From: Sphingomonas vulcanisoli
GTDB taxonomy: Bacteria; Pseudomonadota; Alphaproteobacteria; Sphingomonadales; Sphingomonadaceae
Reading direction: 5' to 3'
DNA length: 64,000 bases
NCBI RefSeq assembly: GCF_011761305.1
Contig: NZ_JAAOZC010000012.1
Location: forward strand, 1 to 64,000
Part shown: positions 26,800 to 35,467 of the stretch, one piece after another
Numbering within the stretch: the first letter of the stretch is position 1
How the letters are laid out: each line of letters begins with the position of its first letter
The notes under the pieces: generated by a model
Database searches by the model: none
What the model was told of the DNA's origin: nothing
What the model saw: only the letters and a program-made list of their open reading frames with translations
Translations under genes and position numbers: made by a program

Positions 26800-28275
26800 T
26801 CAGCCCGAAACGCGCGTCGCCAGCAGATGCGCCAGCGTTGCCTTGAACCGTGCCAGGGTATTGCCCGCCAACTGCGCCGCCTGCGTGAACTTCACGCTCA
26901 GCGGATTGACCGCGACATTGTTCTTGAACACCTCAAAATGGAGGTGCGGGCCGGTCGAAAGCCCGGTCGAGCCGACATAGCCGATGATCTGCCCGGCGCG
27001 GACATGATCGCCCGCATGGACCAGGATGCGGCTCATATGCGCATAGCCGGTGCCCATGCCGCCCGGGTGGCGGATCTGGACATAATTGCCATGCCCGCCA
27101 TGCCAGCCCGAGAAGCTGACGACGCCGTCCGTCGCGGCGTCGATCGGCGATCCCATCGGCGCGCCATAATCGATACCCTGGTGCATCCGGCTATAGCCCA
27201 GGATCGGGTGGAAACGCTGGCCGAAGCCCGAGGTGACATGCGCGTTGGCGACGGGCATCTTCATTTGCCCGCGCTGCTCGCCCACGCCGGCGGCATCGAA
27301 CCATTGTTCCTTGCCGTCCATGTCCCATTTAAGCAGGCGCAGCACCTTCTTGCCCTCGTCGAGCCCCGCGTAGAGCAGCCCGCCGGTCTCGGTCTCCCCG
27401 GTGGCGGCACGGCGGTGCGCGACGATCAGATCGAAGCGATCGTTGGCGCGGATCGCACCAACCGAAACATGCTGCGCCATCGCGCGCAGATAGGTTTGCA
27501 CCGCCTGCGCCGGAGCGCCCGCTGCGCGCGCGGCCGCGAACAGGCTGGCGCCGACGCGGCCCTGGATACGCAGCGGCGTCTCATCGACCGCGATCGGATG
27601 CGGGATCAGCTTCAGTGCCTGATCAATACGCTGCACTTCCAGGGCAAGCTCGAGCTTGGCGCGGAATGCCAGACGATCAAGCGGCCGCGCGACCTGCTTG
27701 TTGGGGCGGCGGCCGAGCGTGAGATCGACCCGCGTGCCGGGCTTGATCTCGCCCAGGCTCATCTGTTCGGACACCAGATCGGCGGCCTGCTGCGCCTGAT
27801 CCGCACCGACACCCGCGCGCTCCAGCGCATGCGCGAAGCCGTCGCCCGCGCCGAGCGTGGCGGTAAGCTGGATCTGCGGCCGCTCGGGCGTATCGGTCAG
27901 CCGCTCGACGAGGTTGGTGGCGGGAGCACGCGCGCCAGTGTCCGCGCCGAACGCCTGCGGCGCGATCGCCTGACGGCGATTCTCCCGCTCCTGCGTCTCC
28001 GCAAGCGGCGCCGGCGACGCGCCGATCAGGGGCCGGAACGAGGGCGCCATGCTGAAGGTAAGCGCGCACAGCGCCGTGCAGGTCGCGAGCCCGCGCCACC
28101 AGGTGGCGCTGCCGATCCGCGCGCCGAGATCAACGACCAGATCGATCCCTTGCGTCTTTTCGATGCCACGGCGGATGGCGGGCGTATCGAGCAGGCCGAA
28201 GCTGCGGGCTCGGACAGTCGCGGCCGAACCGCCACCACCTTCCATCAGCAGTTCCGCCTCACGCCGGATCATCAT
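26800..28275 (-). CDS. M23 family peptidoglycan metallopeptidase
   Basis: A 491-residue envelope protein. A single transmembrane or signal-anchor helix lies near residues 60-78 (WWRGLATCTALCALTFSMA). The middle region resembles the LysM/OapA-type N-terminal part of M23 proteins. The C-terminal M23 domain (about 340-470) has the zinc motif HQGIDYG, the second motif HLHFE, and TSGFGQRFHP. It is an endopeptidase or division-linked activator acting in the periplasm. The ATG at 28275 is followed closely by other Met codons, so the exact start is uncertain. Confidence 0.87.
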   Translation of the reverse strand: MMIRREAELLMEGGGGSAATVRARSFGLLDTPAIRRGIEKTQGIDLVVDLGARIGSATWWRGLATCTALCALTFSMAPSFRPLIGASPAPLAETQERENRRQAIAPQAFGADTGARAPATNLVERLTDTPERPQIQLTATLGAGDGFAHALERAGVGADQAQQAADLVSEQMSLGEIKPGTRVDLTLGRRPNKQVARPLDRLAFRAKLELALEVQRIDQALKLIPHPIAVDETPLRIQGRVGASLFAAARAAGAPAQAVQTYLRAMAQHVSVGAIRANDRFDLIVAHRRAATGETETGGLLYAGLDEGKKVLRLLKWDMDGKEQWFDAAGVGEQRGQMKMPVANAHVTSGFGQRFHPILGYSRMHQGIDYGAPMGSPIDAATDGVVSFSGWHGGHGNYVQIRHPGGMGTGYAHMSRILVHAGDHVRAGQIIGYVGSTGLSTGPHLHFEVFKNNVAVNPLSVKFTQAAQLAGNTLARFKATLAHLLATRVSG

Positions 28276-28603
28276 CGCCCCTGTATCCCTGTTCGGCGCA
28301 CGTCTTGCCGGAGCACCCGGCAGGAGGAGTGTAAAGCGGAGGGGTTAAAGTCAATTTAATCAGCGAGATTCGGCGCGAAGCTGCGACGAGGCGACTCGTT
28401 TTCCCGGTGAATCGCGGGAACAACGTGAAGCGCCCTCCCCATGATTTCATGGGGAGGGAACCATGTGCAGCACAGTGGAGGAGAAAATCCCTACCGTTCC
28501 GCACTTCCCCTCCACCGCTCTTCGAGCGGTCCCCCTCCCCAGCAAAAGCTGGGGAGGATTTGCCAGTTGCTTTCGCCGCCGGACCCGCCATCTTGGTCCG
28601 GCC
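28276..28603. other. Intergenic region with palindromic repeats
   Basis: No gene is supported between the divergent M23 and helicase genes. It holds a perfect hairpin CCCTCCCC (28433-28440) / GGGGAGGG (28451-28458) and a second module at about 28502-28560 ending in CTCCCCAGC-aaa-GCTGGGGAGG. These are dispersed repeat units. Confidence 0.55.
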
Positions 28604-31114
28604 ATGACGCGCTTTACCGACCGGCCGCTTGTTGCGGTGCTCGGTCCGACCAACACGGGCAAGACCCATCTCGCGGTCGAGCGCATGTGCGGCCATTCGA
28701 GCGGATTGATCGGCTTCCCCCTCCGCCTGCTGGCGCGCGAGGTCTATGATAGGGTGGTCGCTATCAAGGGCAAGGATTCGGTCGCGCTCATTACTGGTGA
28801 GGAGAAGGTGCTGCCCGACAAGGCGCGCTGGTTCCTCACCACAGCCGAATCGATGCCGATGGACCGCGATTTCGCGTTCGTCGCGTTGGACGAGGCGCAA
28901 CTCGGCGCGGACCGCGAGCGCGGGCATATCTTTACCGATCGCATCCTGCGCTCGCGGGGGCGCGAGGAGACGATGCTGCTGGGCTCGGATGCCCTCCGCC
29001 CGATGCTCGCCGCCTTGGCGCCGGAAGCGGAGATCATCACCCGTCCGCGCTTCTCGACGCTGACCTATGCCGGGCCGGCGAAGCTTTCGCGCCTGCCCAA
29101 ACGCTCGGTCATCGTCGCCTTCTCGGCCGAGGAAGTCTATGCGGTGGCCGAGATGCTGCGCCGTCTGCGCGGCGGGGCGGCGGTCGTGATGGGCGCGCTC
29201 AGCCCCCGCACCCGCAACGCGCAAGTGGCGATGTTCCAGGCGGGCGAGGTTGATTATCTCGTCGCCACCGATGCGATCGGCATGGGGCTGAACATGGATG
29301 TCAGCCACGTCGCCTTCGCCTCTCTACGCAAGTTCGACGGACGCAAGACGCGCCGCCTGACCATCTCCGAAATGGCGCAGATCGCGGGGCGCGCAGGACG
29401 GCATCAACGCGACGGCACCTTCGGCTCGCTCAGCCTCGAAGGCTCGAACGCGCATTTCGAGGATGAGGAGGTCCACGCGATCGAGGGGCACCACATCCCG
29501 CCGCTCGATCATCTTTATTGGCGCGACGGTGATCCCAACACCGCAAGCATCGATCGCCTGATCGCCGATCTCGAGCGCAAGCCCGACAAGATCGTGCTCC
29601 GTGCCGCGCCCGAGGCGGTGGATCTCGCGGTGCTCAAGCGGTTGGCCGACGAGCCGTGGGTGCGCGAGCGCGCCAAGGGCCAGGCGATGGTCGCGCGGCT
29701 GTGGGACGCCTGTGGACTGCCCGACTTCCGCAAGACGGGCGCCGAACCGCATAGCCGCCTAATCGGCCGCATCTTCCGCCATTTGAGCGAGGGCGACCGG
29801 CATATCCCGGTCAGCTGGTTCGCCGACGAACTGGTGCGACTGGAAAGCGTACAGGGCGATGTCGAGACCTTGGCCGATCGCCTCGCCGGCGTGCGGACCT
29901 GGGCCTATATCGCCCACCGCCGCGATTGGCTGGCCGATCCCGGCCTCTGGGCCGAGCGCGCCCGAGGAATTGAGGAGAAGCTCTCCGACGCGCTCCACCA
30001 GCGGCTGACGCAGCGCTTCGTCGATCGGCGGACCTCGGTGCTGATGCGCGATCTCGGCGCGCGCGGCGCGGATTTGCTGCCGATGAAGGTTGCCGAGGAC
30101 GGCACCGTCACGGTCGATGGCGAGGCGATCGGGCTGCTGATAGGCTTCCGCTTCAAAGCCGATCCGCAGGCGCGCCACGGCGACATGAAGCGGCTGATGG
30201 CCGCCGCCGAACGCCGCCTGGGCGAGGAATTGGGTAAGCGGGCCAAGGCGCTGATCGAGGATGAGGACGCCGCTTTCAATCTTGCCACCGATATCGGCCG
30301 TCCCGTGGCTCTGTTCTGGCGCGGCGACGTCGTCGCGCGGCTGACGCGCGGCAAGAGCCTGCTCCACCCCCGCTTTGAATTGCACCGCGCGCTCGGCGCA
30401 CTACCCGAAGCGGTGCGCGATGCGATCTGCGGACGGCTCCGGCGCTGGCTGGAGGGCAACATCGCCCGCCATCTCGCGCCGCTAGCGGCGATGGCCGAGG
30501 CGGCGCGCGATCCGGATGAGGCGGCGGCGGTCCGCGCCTTGCTCGCCAACCTCGCCGAGGCGGGCGGCGTGGTTGCGCGGCGCGTGATGGAGACGGTGGT
30601 GACGGCGATCGATCGTGATCTGCGCCCGCGCGTCTACAAGCTCGGCATCCGGCTCGGCACGCTCGATCTGTTCGTGCCGGCGCTGATCAAGCCCGAGCCG
30701 ACGCGCTGGCGGATCGCGCTCGCCGCCGCGCAGGAGGATGCGGTGATGCCGCCGCTGCCCCCGCCGGGCGCGGTTTCGGTGGCGACCCCCGCCGAACCCG
30801 CCGCTGCCCAGGCCTTTTTGCTGGCAGGCTTCCGGCCGCTGGGGGCGCAGATGCTGCGCGTCGATCAGGTCGAGAAGCTCGCGCGTGCGGCGCATGACGC
30901 GCGTACCGGTCGCGCGGTCTTCTCCCCCGATCCCGGTCTCGCCACCTCGCTTGGGCTCTCCAGCCCAAGCTTCCAGCAATTGATGCTCGCGCTCGGTTTC
31001 GGGCGTACGGAGGAGGGCTGGCGCTGGCGTGGCAAGCGCGAGGAAGCGCGCGCCAAACCCCGCGCGCCCCGGCCCGGCAACGCCTTCGGCGCCTTGGCGG
31101 CGCTGCGGAGCTGA
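28604..31114 (+). CDS. SUV3-like DEAD/DEAH-box RNA helicase
   Basis: An 836-residue superfamily 2 helicase of the SUV3/mitochondrial-degradosome type found across alphaproteobacteria. Walker A is GPTNTGKTH at residues 14-22, motif II is DEAQ, and motif VI lies in QIAGRAGRH. Motif V appears in ATDAIGMGLNMD. The C-terminal half carries SUV3-like helical regions and an Ala/Arg-rich tail. I chose the ATG at 28604 because the upstream in-frame extension is repeat DNA. Its stop overlaps the S4 gene start (TGATG). A role in RNA turnover is inferred from the family. Confidence 0.88.
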   Translation: MTRFTDRPLVAVLGPTNTGKTHLAVERMCGHSSGLIGFPLRLLAREVYDRVVAIKGKDSVALITGEEKVLPDKARWFLTTAESMPMDRDFAFVALDEAQLGADRERGHIFTDRILRSRGREETMLLGSDALRPMLAALAPEAEIITRPRFSTLTYAGPAKLSRLPKRSVIVAFSAEEVYAVAEMLRRLRGGAAVVMGALSPRTRNAQVAMFQAGEVDYLVATDAIGMGLNMDVSHVAFASLRKFDGRKTRRLTISEMAQIAGRAGRHQRDGTFGSLSLEGSNAHFEDEEVHAIEGHHIPPLDHLYWRDGDPNTASIDRLIADLERKPDKIVLRAAPEAVDLAVLKRLADEPWVRERAKGQAMVARLWDACGLPDFRKTGAEPHSRLIGRIFRHLSEGDRHIPVSWFADELVRLESVQGDVETLADRLAGVRTWAYIAHRRDWLADPGLWAERARGIEEKLSDALHQRLTQRFVDRRTSVLMRDLGARGADLLPMKVAEDGTVTVDGEAIGLLIGFRFKADPQARHGDMKRLMAAAERRLGEELGKRAKALIEDEDAAFNLATDIGRPVALFWRGDVVARLTRGKSLLHPRFELHRALGALPEAVRDAICGRLRRWLEGNIARHLAPLAAMAEAARDPDEAAAVRALLANLAEAGGVVARRVMETVVTAIDRDLRPRVYKLGIRLGTLDLFVPALIKPEPTRWRIALAAAQEDAVMPPLPPPGAVSVATPAEPAAAQAFLLAGFRPLGAQMLRVDQVEKLARAAHDARTGRAVFSPDPGLATSLGLSSPSFQQLMLALGFGRTEEGWRWRGKREEARAKPRAPRPGNAFGALAALRS

Positions 31115-31383
31115 TGCGGCTCGACAAATTGCTCTGGTTCCTGCGAATCACCAGGACGCGCCCCCTTGCCGCCGCGCTGGTGGAACAGGGACGCCTGCGC
31201 ATCGATGGCCGACCCTGCGACAAGCCCCATGCCGAGGTGCGGCCGGGCATGGTGCTAAGCTTTGCGCATCAGGATCGCGTCCACATTCTGCGCATCGAGG
31301 CCCTGCCCGATCGCCGCGGCCCCGCGACAGAAGCGCGAGCCTGTTACACCGACCTCTCGCCGCAATCGCCACACGAGTGTTGA
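31114..31383 (+). CDS. S4 domain RNA-binding protein
   Basis: An 89-residue protein whose first 60 residues form an S4 fold (MRLDKLLWFLRITRTRPLAAALVEQGRLRIDG). Relatives such as Hsp15 bind 23S rRNA of stalled 50S subunits. The start overlaps the helicase stop by one base, so translation is coupled. The protein ends in a short unstructured tail. Confidence 0.87.
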   Translation: MRLDKLLWFLRITRTRPLAAALVEQGRLRIDGRPCDKPHAEVRPGMVLSFAHQDRVHILRIEALPDRRGPATEARACYTDLSPQSPHEC

Positions 31384-31437
31384 CGCGCGCGGGGCGCACG
31401 CCATATGCGCCAGCGCATTCCCGGGAGCTATTGAAGA

Positions 31438-31776
31438 ATGACCTACGTCGTCACCGACGCCTGCATCCGTTGCAAATATATGGACTGTGTCGAGGTCTGC
31501 CCGGTCGATTGCTTCTATGAGGGCGAGAATATGCTCGTCATCAACCCCAGCGAATGCATCGATTGCGGCGTCTGCGAGCCCGAATGCCCGGCCGAGGCGA
31601 TCCTGCCCGATACCGAGGGCGGGCTGGAGAAATGGCTGGAGCTCAACAATACGTTCGGCAACCAATGGCCGAACATCACCCGCAAGCGCGAAGCGCCCGC
31701 CGACGCCGACGAATGGAAGGGCGTTGCGGACAAATACGAAAACCAATTTTCGCCGGAACCCGGCCAGGGCGATTGA
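31438..31776 (+). CDS. fdxA: Ferredoxin FdxA (7Fe type)
   Basis: A 112-residue ferredoxin. The N-terminal cluster ligands are [18 protein letters not shown] and the second set is [12 protein letters not shown], the spacing of a [3Fe-4S][4Fe-4S] protein. The C-terminal extension ([16 protein letters not shown]) is typical of Azotobacter-type FdxA. It is a cytosolic electron carrier. It sits in the conserved helicase, S4, fdxA, carD order. Confidence 0.95.
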   Translation: MTYVVTDACIRCKYMDCVEVCPVDCFYEGENMLVINPSECIDCGVCEPECPAEAILPDTEGGLEKWLELNNTFGNQWPNITRKREAPADADEWKGVADKYENQFSPEPGQGD

Positions 31777-31782
31777 TGGGCC

Positions 31783-31804
31783 ATCCTCCCCGATGCGGGA
31801 GGAT
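31783..31804. terminator. Hairpin after fdxA
   Basis: ATCCTCCC (31783-31790) pairs with GGGAGGAT (31797-31804), seven bases past the fdxA stop. It has the same core as the hairpins at 25605 and 36098. No T run is present, so termination is only suggested. Confidence 0.45.
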
Positions 31805-32039
31805 AAGTTAGCCCCGCCGGGCTTATTGCATATCCGGAACGAACGCCGCATTGCAGCATAAGCCGCAAAGCTGGCGTAACTGTTGATTTTGTGTTACAAG
31901 CGGCCTCGAGACCGATCGTCCGGATCGAGTCCTCTGAAAACGGTTAGATCATTTCGTCCCGCGCGCTGCTGCCGGGCCACGTTCGCGTTGGACCTCGCAG
32001 GGCGCCCTCGGGCTTATTGAACAGAAAGGCTGCAGAGCA

Positions 32040-32570
32040 ATGGCTGCACAGGCGCTGAGTTTCGTCGTGGGCGATTATGTCGTCTATCCCAAGCATGGTG
32101 TCGGCCGCGTGATCGAACTGCAAAGCCAGGAAATCGCCGGCGCCAAGCTCGAACTTTATGTTCTCCGCTTCGAGAAGGAGCGCATGACGCTCCGCGTGCC
32201 GACCAACAAGGCCGAGAGTGTCGGCATGCGCAAGCTTTCGTCCAACGCGCAGATGTCGGACGCGCTGGCGACGCTGAAGGGCAAGCCCAAGGTCAAGCGC
32301 ACCATGTGGTCGCGCCGCGCGCAGGAATATGAGGCCAAGATCAACTCGGGCGATCTCGTCTCGATCGCCGAGGTGGTGCGCGACCTGTTCCGCGCCGAGG
32401 ATCAGCCCGAGCAGAGCTATTCGGAGCGCCAGATCTTCGAAGCAGCGTGCAGCCGCCTTGCCCGCGAGCTGGCTGCGATGGAGCAGGTCGATGAGCCCAC
32501 CGCGCAGGTGAAGATCCTCGACATCCTCCGCGCCGCGGCAGCGATCCACAACAAGGTTGCGGCGGCCTAA
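32040..32570 (+). CDS. carD: CarD-family transcriptional regulator
   Basis: A 176-residue CarD/CdnL protein that binds RNA polymerase beta and stabilises open complexes, notably at rRNA promoters. The N-terminal RNAP-interaction Tudor-like domain begins FVVGDYVVYPKHGVGRVIELQ. The helical C-terminal half carries the DNA-minor-groove region (MWSRRAQEYEAKI). The 263-base upstream gap holds a hairpin near 31783 and AT-rich sequence (TTGATTTTGTGTTACAAG) that could be promoter DNA. Confidence 0.93.
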   Translation: MAAQALSFVVGDYVVYPKHGVGRVIELQSQEIAGAKLELYVLRFEKERMTLRVPTNKAESVGMRKLSSNAQMSDALATLKGKPKVKRTMWSRRAQEYEAKINSGDLVSIAEVVRDLFRAEDQPEQSYSERQIFEAACSRLARELAAMEQVDEPTAQVKILDILRAAAAIHNKVAAA

Positions 32571-32593
32571 GCAACGGCTTGCTTTCGATCATC

Positions 32594-32678
32594 GTCACCC
32601 CGGGCTTGTCCCGGGGTCCACCCATCCGCAGGCGCTTAAGCCCGTTTAAAGTGGACCCCGGAACAAGTCCGGGGTGAC
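32594..32678. repeat. Intergenic palindromic repeat (CCCCGGGCTTGTCCCGGGG type)
   Basis: The left arm gtcaccccgggcttgtcccgg mirrors the right arm ccggaacaagtccggggtgac, with gtccac/gtggac inside. It is a long inverted repeat after carD, of a type widely dispersed in sphingomonads. Confidence 0.65.
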
Positions 32679-32762
32679 TTATGTCTGTGGTTGGCGGTGT
32701 ACCCGCTTGACCGCTCGCACGGCATAAGTGTATCACTTCGCTAACACAGCGGAGATGATGTC

Positions 32763-33458
32763 ATGCGTGCCTTCCTTACCCTTGCCCTACTGGCCGGTGC
32801 GGCGATGCCCGCCGCTGCTGCCACCCGCACCTTCCCCATTGGCGGCTTCGATCGCGTCGAGAGCGCGGGCCCGTTCGACGTGCGCGTTCACGTCGGCGGA
32901 GCGCCCAGCGCGCGCGCAGATGGCCCGCAGGAAGTGCTCGATCGGCTGAAGGTCGAGGTCCGCAACGGCACGCTCTGGATCGGCACCAAGCCCGGCAACT
33001 GGAGCTTCGGTTGGCACTGGTTCGGCCACACCGGCCGGACGGTGATCGATGTCGTCGCGCCGGCGCTTACGGGATCCTCAGTCTCGGGGCCGGGCAATAT
33101 GAGTGTCGATCATGTCCGAGCGCGGGCGTTCGAGGCATCGGTTTCGGGTCCGGGCGATCTCAGGATCGGGATGCTCGAAACCGTCGAGGCGCATCTCTCG
33201 GTCGGTGGCCCCGGCACTATCACGCTGGCCGGGCATGCGTCGCGATCGCGGATGAACGTCTCCGGCCCCGGCAACATCCACGGCAAGGATTTCGTCTCGC
33301 TCGATCTCGATCTCAACGTGTCCGGCCCGGGCGGCATCACCACCAATGCCGCGCATAATGCCACCGGCAATGTCTCCGGTCCGGGCGATGTCGACATCGC
33401 TGGCCACCCGCGTTGCTCGATCGAGAAGAGCGGCCCGGGCTCGGTGCGCTGCGGCTGA
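32763..33458 (+). CDS. GIN domain-containing protein (putative auto-transporter adhesin, DUF2807)
   Basis: A 231-residue secreted protein. A signal peptide (MRAFLTLALLAGAAMPAAAA) ends near residue 20. The remainder is a beta-helix of repeated V-S-G-P-G motifs (SVSGPGNMSVD, SVSGPGDLRIG, SVGGPGTITLA, NVSGPGNIHGK, NVSGPGGITTN, NVSGPGDVDIA), matching DUF2807. Such proteins are periplasmic or surface-associated and of unknown function. Confidence 0.86.
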   Translation: MRAFLTLALLAGAAMPAAAATRTFPIGGFDRVESAGPFDVRVHVGGAPSARADGPQEVLDRLKVEVRNGTLWIGTKPGNWSFGWHWFGHTGRTVIDVVAPALTGSSVSGPGNMSVDHVRARAFEASVSGPGDLRIGMLETVEAHLSVGGPGTITLAGHASRSRMNVSGPGNIHGKDFVSLDLDLNVSGPGGITTNAAHNATGNVSGPGDVDIAGHPRCSIEKSGPGSVRCG

Positions 33459-33473
33459 CCGCAACCGGGAGGA

Positions 33474-34229
33474 TCAGATCCCGGCATACCATTGATAGCG
33501 GGAAACATCCTCCCAATAGCCGCCCTTGCCGCCGGCGATATGTGCAAAGCTCTCCACCGCCTCGACGCCCATAACATATTTGGCCTGCTTGTAGCCGAGC
33601 TGTCGTTCGACGCGGAGGCGGAGGGGAGCGCCGTGCGGCACCGAGAGCATTCGCCCGTTCATCGCCCAGGCGAGGATGGTCTGCGGGTGGAAGGCATCGA
33701 TCAGATCGATCGATTCATAATAAGGCGTGCCGCCGAAATCGTCCGCACAGCGGAAGACGATGTAGCGGGCGCGGCTCGATAGCCCGGCCTGCTGGAGGAT
33801 CAGCCGCAGCGGCACGCCCGTCCACTGCCCGATCGCGCTCCAGCCCTCGACGCAATCGTGGCGCGTGATCTGGGTGCGCGCCGGCATATGGCCGATATCC
33901 TGCAGCGAAAGGCTGAGAGGATGCGCCACCAGACCGCTGACCTGCAGCCGCCAATCGGCAAACCTGCCCGCCAGCAGCCGCGCATAATCGGACGATCGCG
34001 GCGTGGCGTTGCCATTGACGCGGAACACCGGCGACATATCCGCGCCGCTATATTCTGGCGCCAGCGCCGCGCGGTCGGTAACGGCACGCTGCGCCAAGCG
34101 GGTGCCGGCGTTACCAAACTCCAGCAAAGCCTGGACCGACGGGCTGGCGGCGATCTTGTCGCAACCGCTCAACAGAAGCCCGCCCGCACCAGCTCCCGCC
34201 GCACCGATGAGCTGACGGCGGCTGATCAT
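33474..34229 (-). CDS. Molybdopterin-dependent oxidoreductase (sulfite oxidase-like)
   Basis: A 251-residue oxidoreductase with a twin-arginine start (MISRRQLIGAAGAGAGGLLLSGC), so it is exported folded by Tat; LLLSGC could also be a lipobox. The molybdopterin fold shows RHDCVEGWSAIGQWTGVPL, where the Cys is the expected Mo ligand, and the substrate-site region PHGAPLRLRVERQLGYKQAKYV. There is no dimerisation or haem domain. It overlaps the cytochrome b stop by four bases (ATGA), so that membrane protein is the likely electron partner, as in MsrPQ-type systems. The substrate is unknown. Confidence 0.87.
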   Translation of the reverse strand: MISRRQLIGAAGAGAGGLLLSGCDKIAASPSVQALLEFGNAGTRLAQRAVTDRAALAPEYSGADMSPVFRVNGNATPRSSDYARLLAGRFADWRLQVSGLVAHPLSLSLQDIGHMPARTQITRHDCVEGWSAIGQWTGVPLRLILQQAGLSSRARYIVFRCADDFGGTPYYESIDLIDAFHPQTILAWAMNGRMLSVPHGAPLRLRVERQLGYKQAKYVMGVEAVESFAHIAGGKGGYWEDVSRYQWYAGI

Positions 34230-35038
34230 TCGGCGCGCTCGCGCGGCAGGCGGTAGCGGCCGCTGAGCATCGAGCGCACCTCGTTGATCGGGCCCGCCAA
34301 CAGCACCATCAGCAGGTGGACCAGAATGAAGGCCGCAAGCCCCATCGCGCAGATGAAGTGAATCGATCGCGCCGACGCCCGCCCGCCCATCAGCGCCAAC
34401 AGCCAGGGCAAAGCGGCGTTCATCGTCGGCGACAGCATCAGTCCGCTCAGCACCACGCCGGGCAGCAACACGATCAGCACCGCGCAATAGGCCAGCTTCT
34501 GTAGGATATTGTAGCGCAGCGCCGCGGCGCCCGTGGGAAAGCGCAGCCGGGCATGATCCTTGATGTCGTGCCACATATGGCGCGGCCGCAGCTCCGCCGG
34601 GCGGGGCGCGAGATCGCGCCGCAAATGCCCGCGTACCAGGCTCCACACCGCGAACAGCAGCCCCGGCACCACCAGCAGCCAGGCAAAAGCGAAATGCCAC
34701 TGGCGCGCGCCCGCCAGATCATAATGCGCAGGGATGGTGAGAATGGGTGAGAAGGCGAACAGCCGCCCGTGGATCACCACCCCGATCGGCGGCGGCACGG
34801 GAATGGTCAGCGGCCCGATGCGGATGTGTCCCGCGCCGATGTCCAGCCAGCTATGATCAAAATTGGCGCCGTACCGCCCCCAATAGAGATGCGGATGCGC
34901 GTTGAAGATCATCATCCCGCTCATCAGCATGACGAAGACCGATAGCGCGTTCAGCCAATGCCATATCCGCACCGGCAGCGCGTGGCGGCGGACGATATCG
35001 CCACCCTTGGGTGCAGGATCGGCGGCGGGATCGCTCAT
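34226..35038 (-). CDS. Cytochrome b/b6-type membrane protein
   Basis: A 270-residue di-haem cytochrome b with about five transmembrane helices. Histidines in VRIWHWLNALSVFVMLMSGMM, AHPHLYWGRYG, and FICAMGLAAFILVHLLMV are candidate ligands. It belongs to the thiosulfate-reductase or formate-dehydrogenase cytochrome b-like group. The start at 35038 overlaps the stop of the upstream monooxygenase gene and the stop overlaps the downstream Mo enzyme. The three form a tight operon. Confidence 0.88.
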   Translation of the reverse strand: MSDPAADPAPKGGDIVRRHALPVRIWHWLNALSVFVMLMSGMMIFNAHPHLYWGRYGANFDHSWLDIGAGHIRIGPLTIPVPPPIGVVIHGRLFAFSPILTIPAHYDLAGARQWHFAFAWLLVVPGLLFAVWSLVRGHLRRDLAPRPAELRPRHMWHDIKDHARLRFPTGAAALRYNILQKLAYCAVLIVLLPGVVLSGLMLSPTMNAALPWLLALMGGRASARSIHFICAMGLAAFILVHLLMVLLAGPINEVRSMLSGRYRLPRERAE

Positions 35039-35355
35039 CGCCGCCAATGATACGCGCGTTCGATCCGTGTGACTACTACCCCGTAACGATCGTACCAGTC
35101 GCTCCGACCGCGGTCCCGGATCAGGCTGTGCTCGGCATGTTTCCGCCACGCGAGCGCCGCGGCTTCATCCTGCCAAAAGCTGATCGTGATCCCCTCGCCA
35201 TCGGCATCGCGGACGCTATCCATACCGAGATAGCCGGGCTGGCGCGCTGCCTCGGCCGCCATCGTCTCGGATGCTTGCGCATAGCCCTGCGGATCATTGG
35301 CATTGCGGCGGCTGATGAAGATCACCGCGCACGCGCCACGCTTCGTCTTATCCAT
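35035..35355 (-). CDS. Antibiotic biosynthesis monooxygenase (ABM) domain protein
   Basis: A 106-residue dimeric ferredoxin-like fold protein. The pattern AVIFISRRN, PGYLGMDSVRDADGEGITISFWQDEAAALAWRKHAEH fits the ABM domain. Such proteins include haem-degrading and quinone-forming enzymes, and the substrate is unknown. It is the first gene of the operon with cytochrome b and the Mo enzyme, with an ATGA junction. Confidence 0.86.
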   Translation of the reverse strand: MDKTKRGACAVIFISRRNANDPQGYAQASETMAAEAARQPGYLGMDSVRDADGEGITISFWQDEAAALAWRKHAEHSLIRDRGRSDWYDRYGVVVTRIERAYHWRR

Positions 35356-35467
35356 GCCTCAGGAATAACCGCAGCACGCCCCACTTCAAACCCCCGTCGC
35401 TTGCCTTTGCGCGCGGCTTTGTGCGACGGGATAGAGTTTGAAGAAGAATGACAAAGGGTCTGGAAAT

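Noticed and set aside
26734-28359. A 541-codon plus-strand frame opposite the M23 peptidase
   Set aside because: Arg- and Ala-rich mirror of a gene with intact HxxxD and HxH motifs; no signal or domain of its own.
28463-28603. Upstream in-frame extension of the SUV3-like helicase
   Set aside because: The extension is translated palindromic repeat DNA; the helicase motifs begin right after the ATG at 28604.
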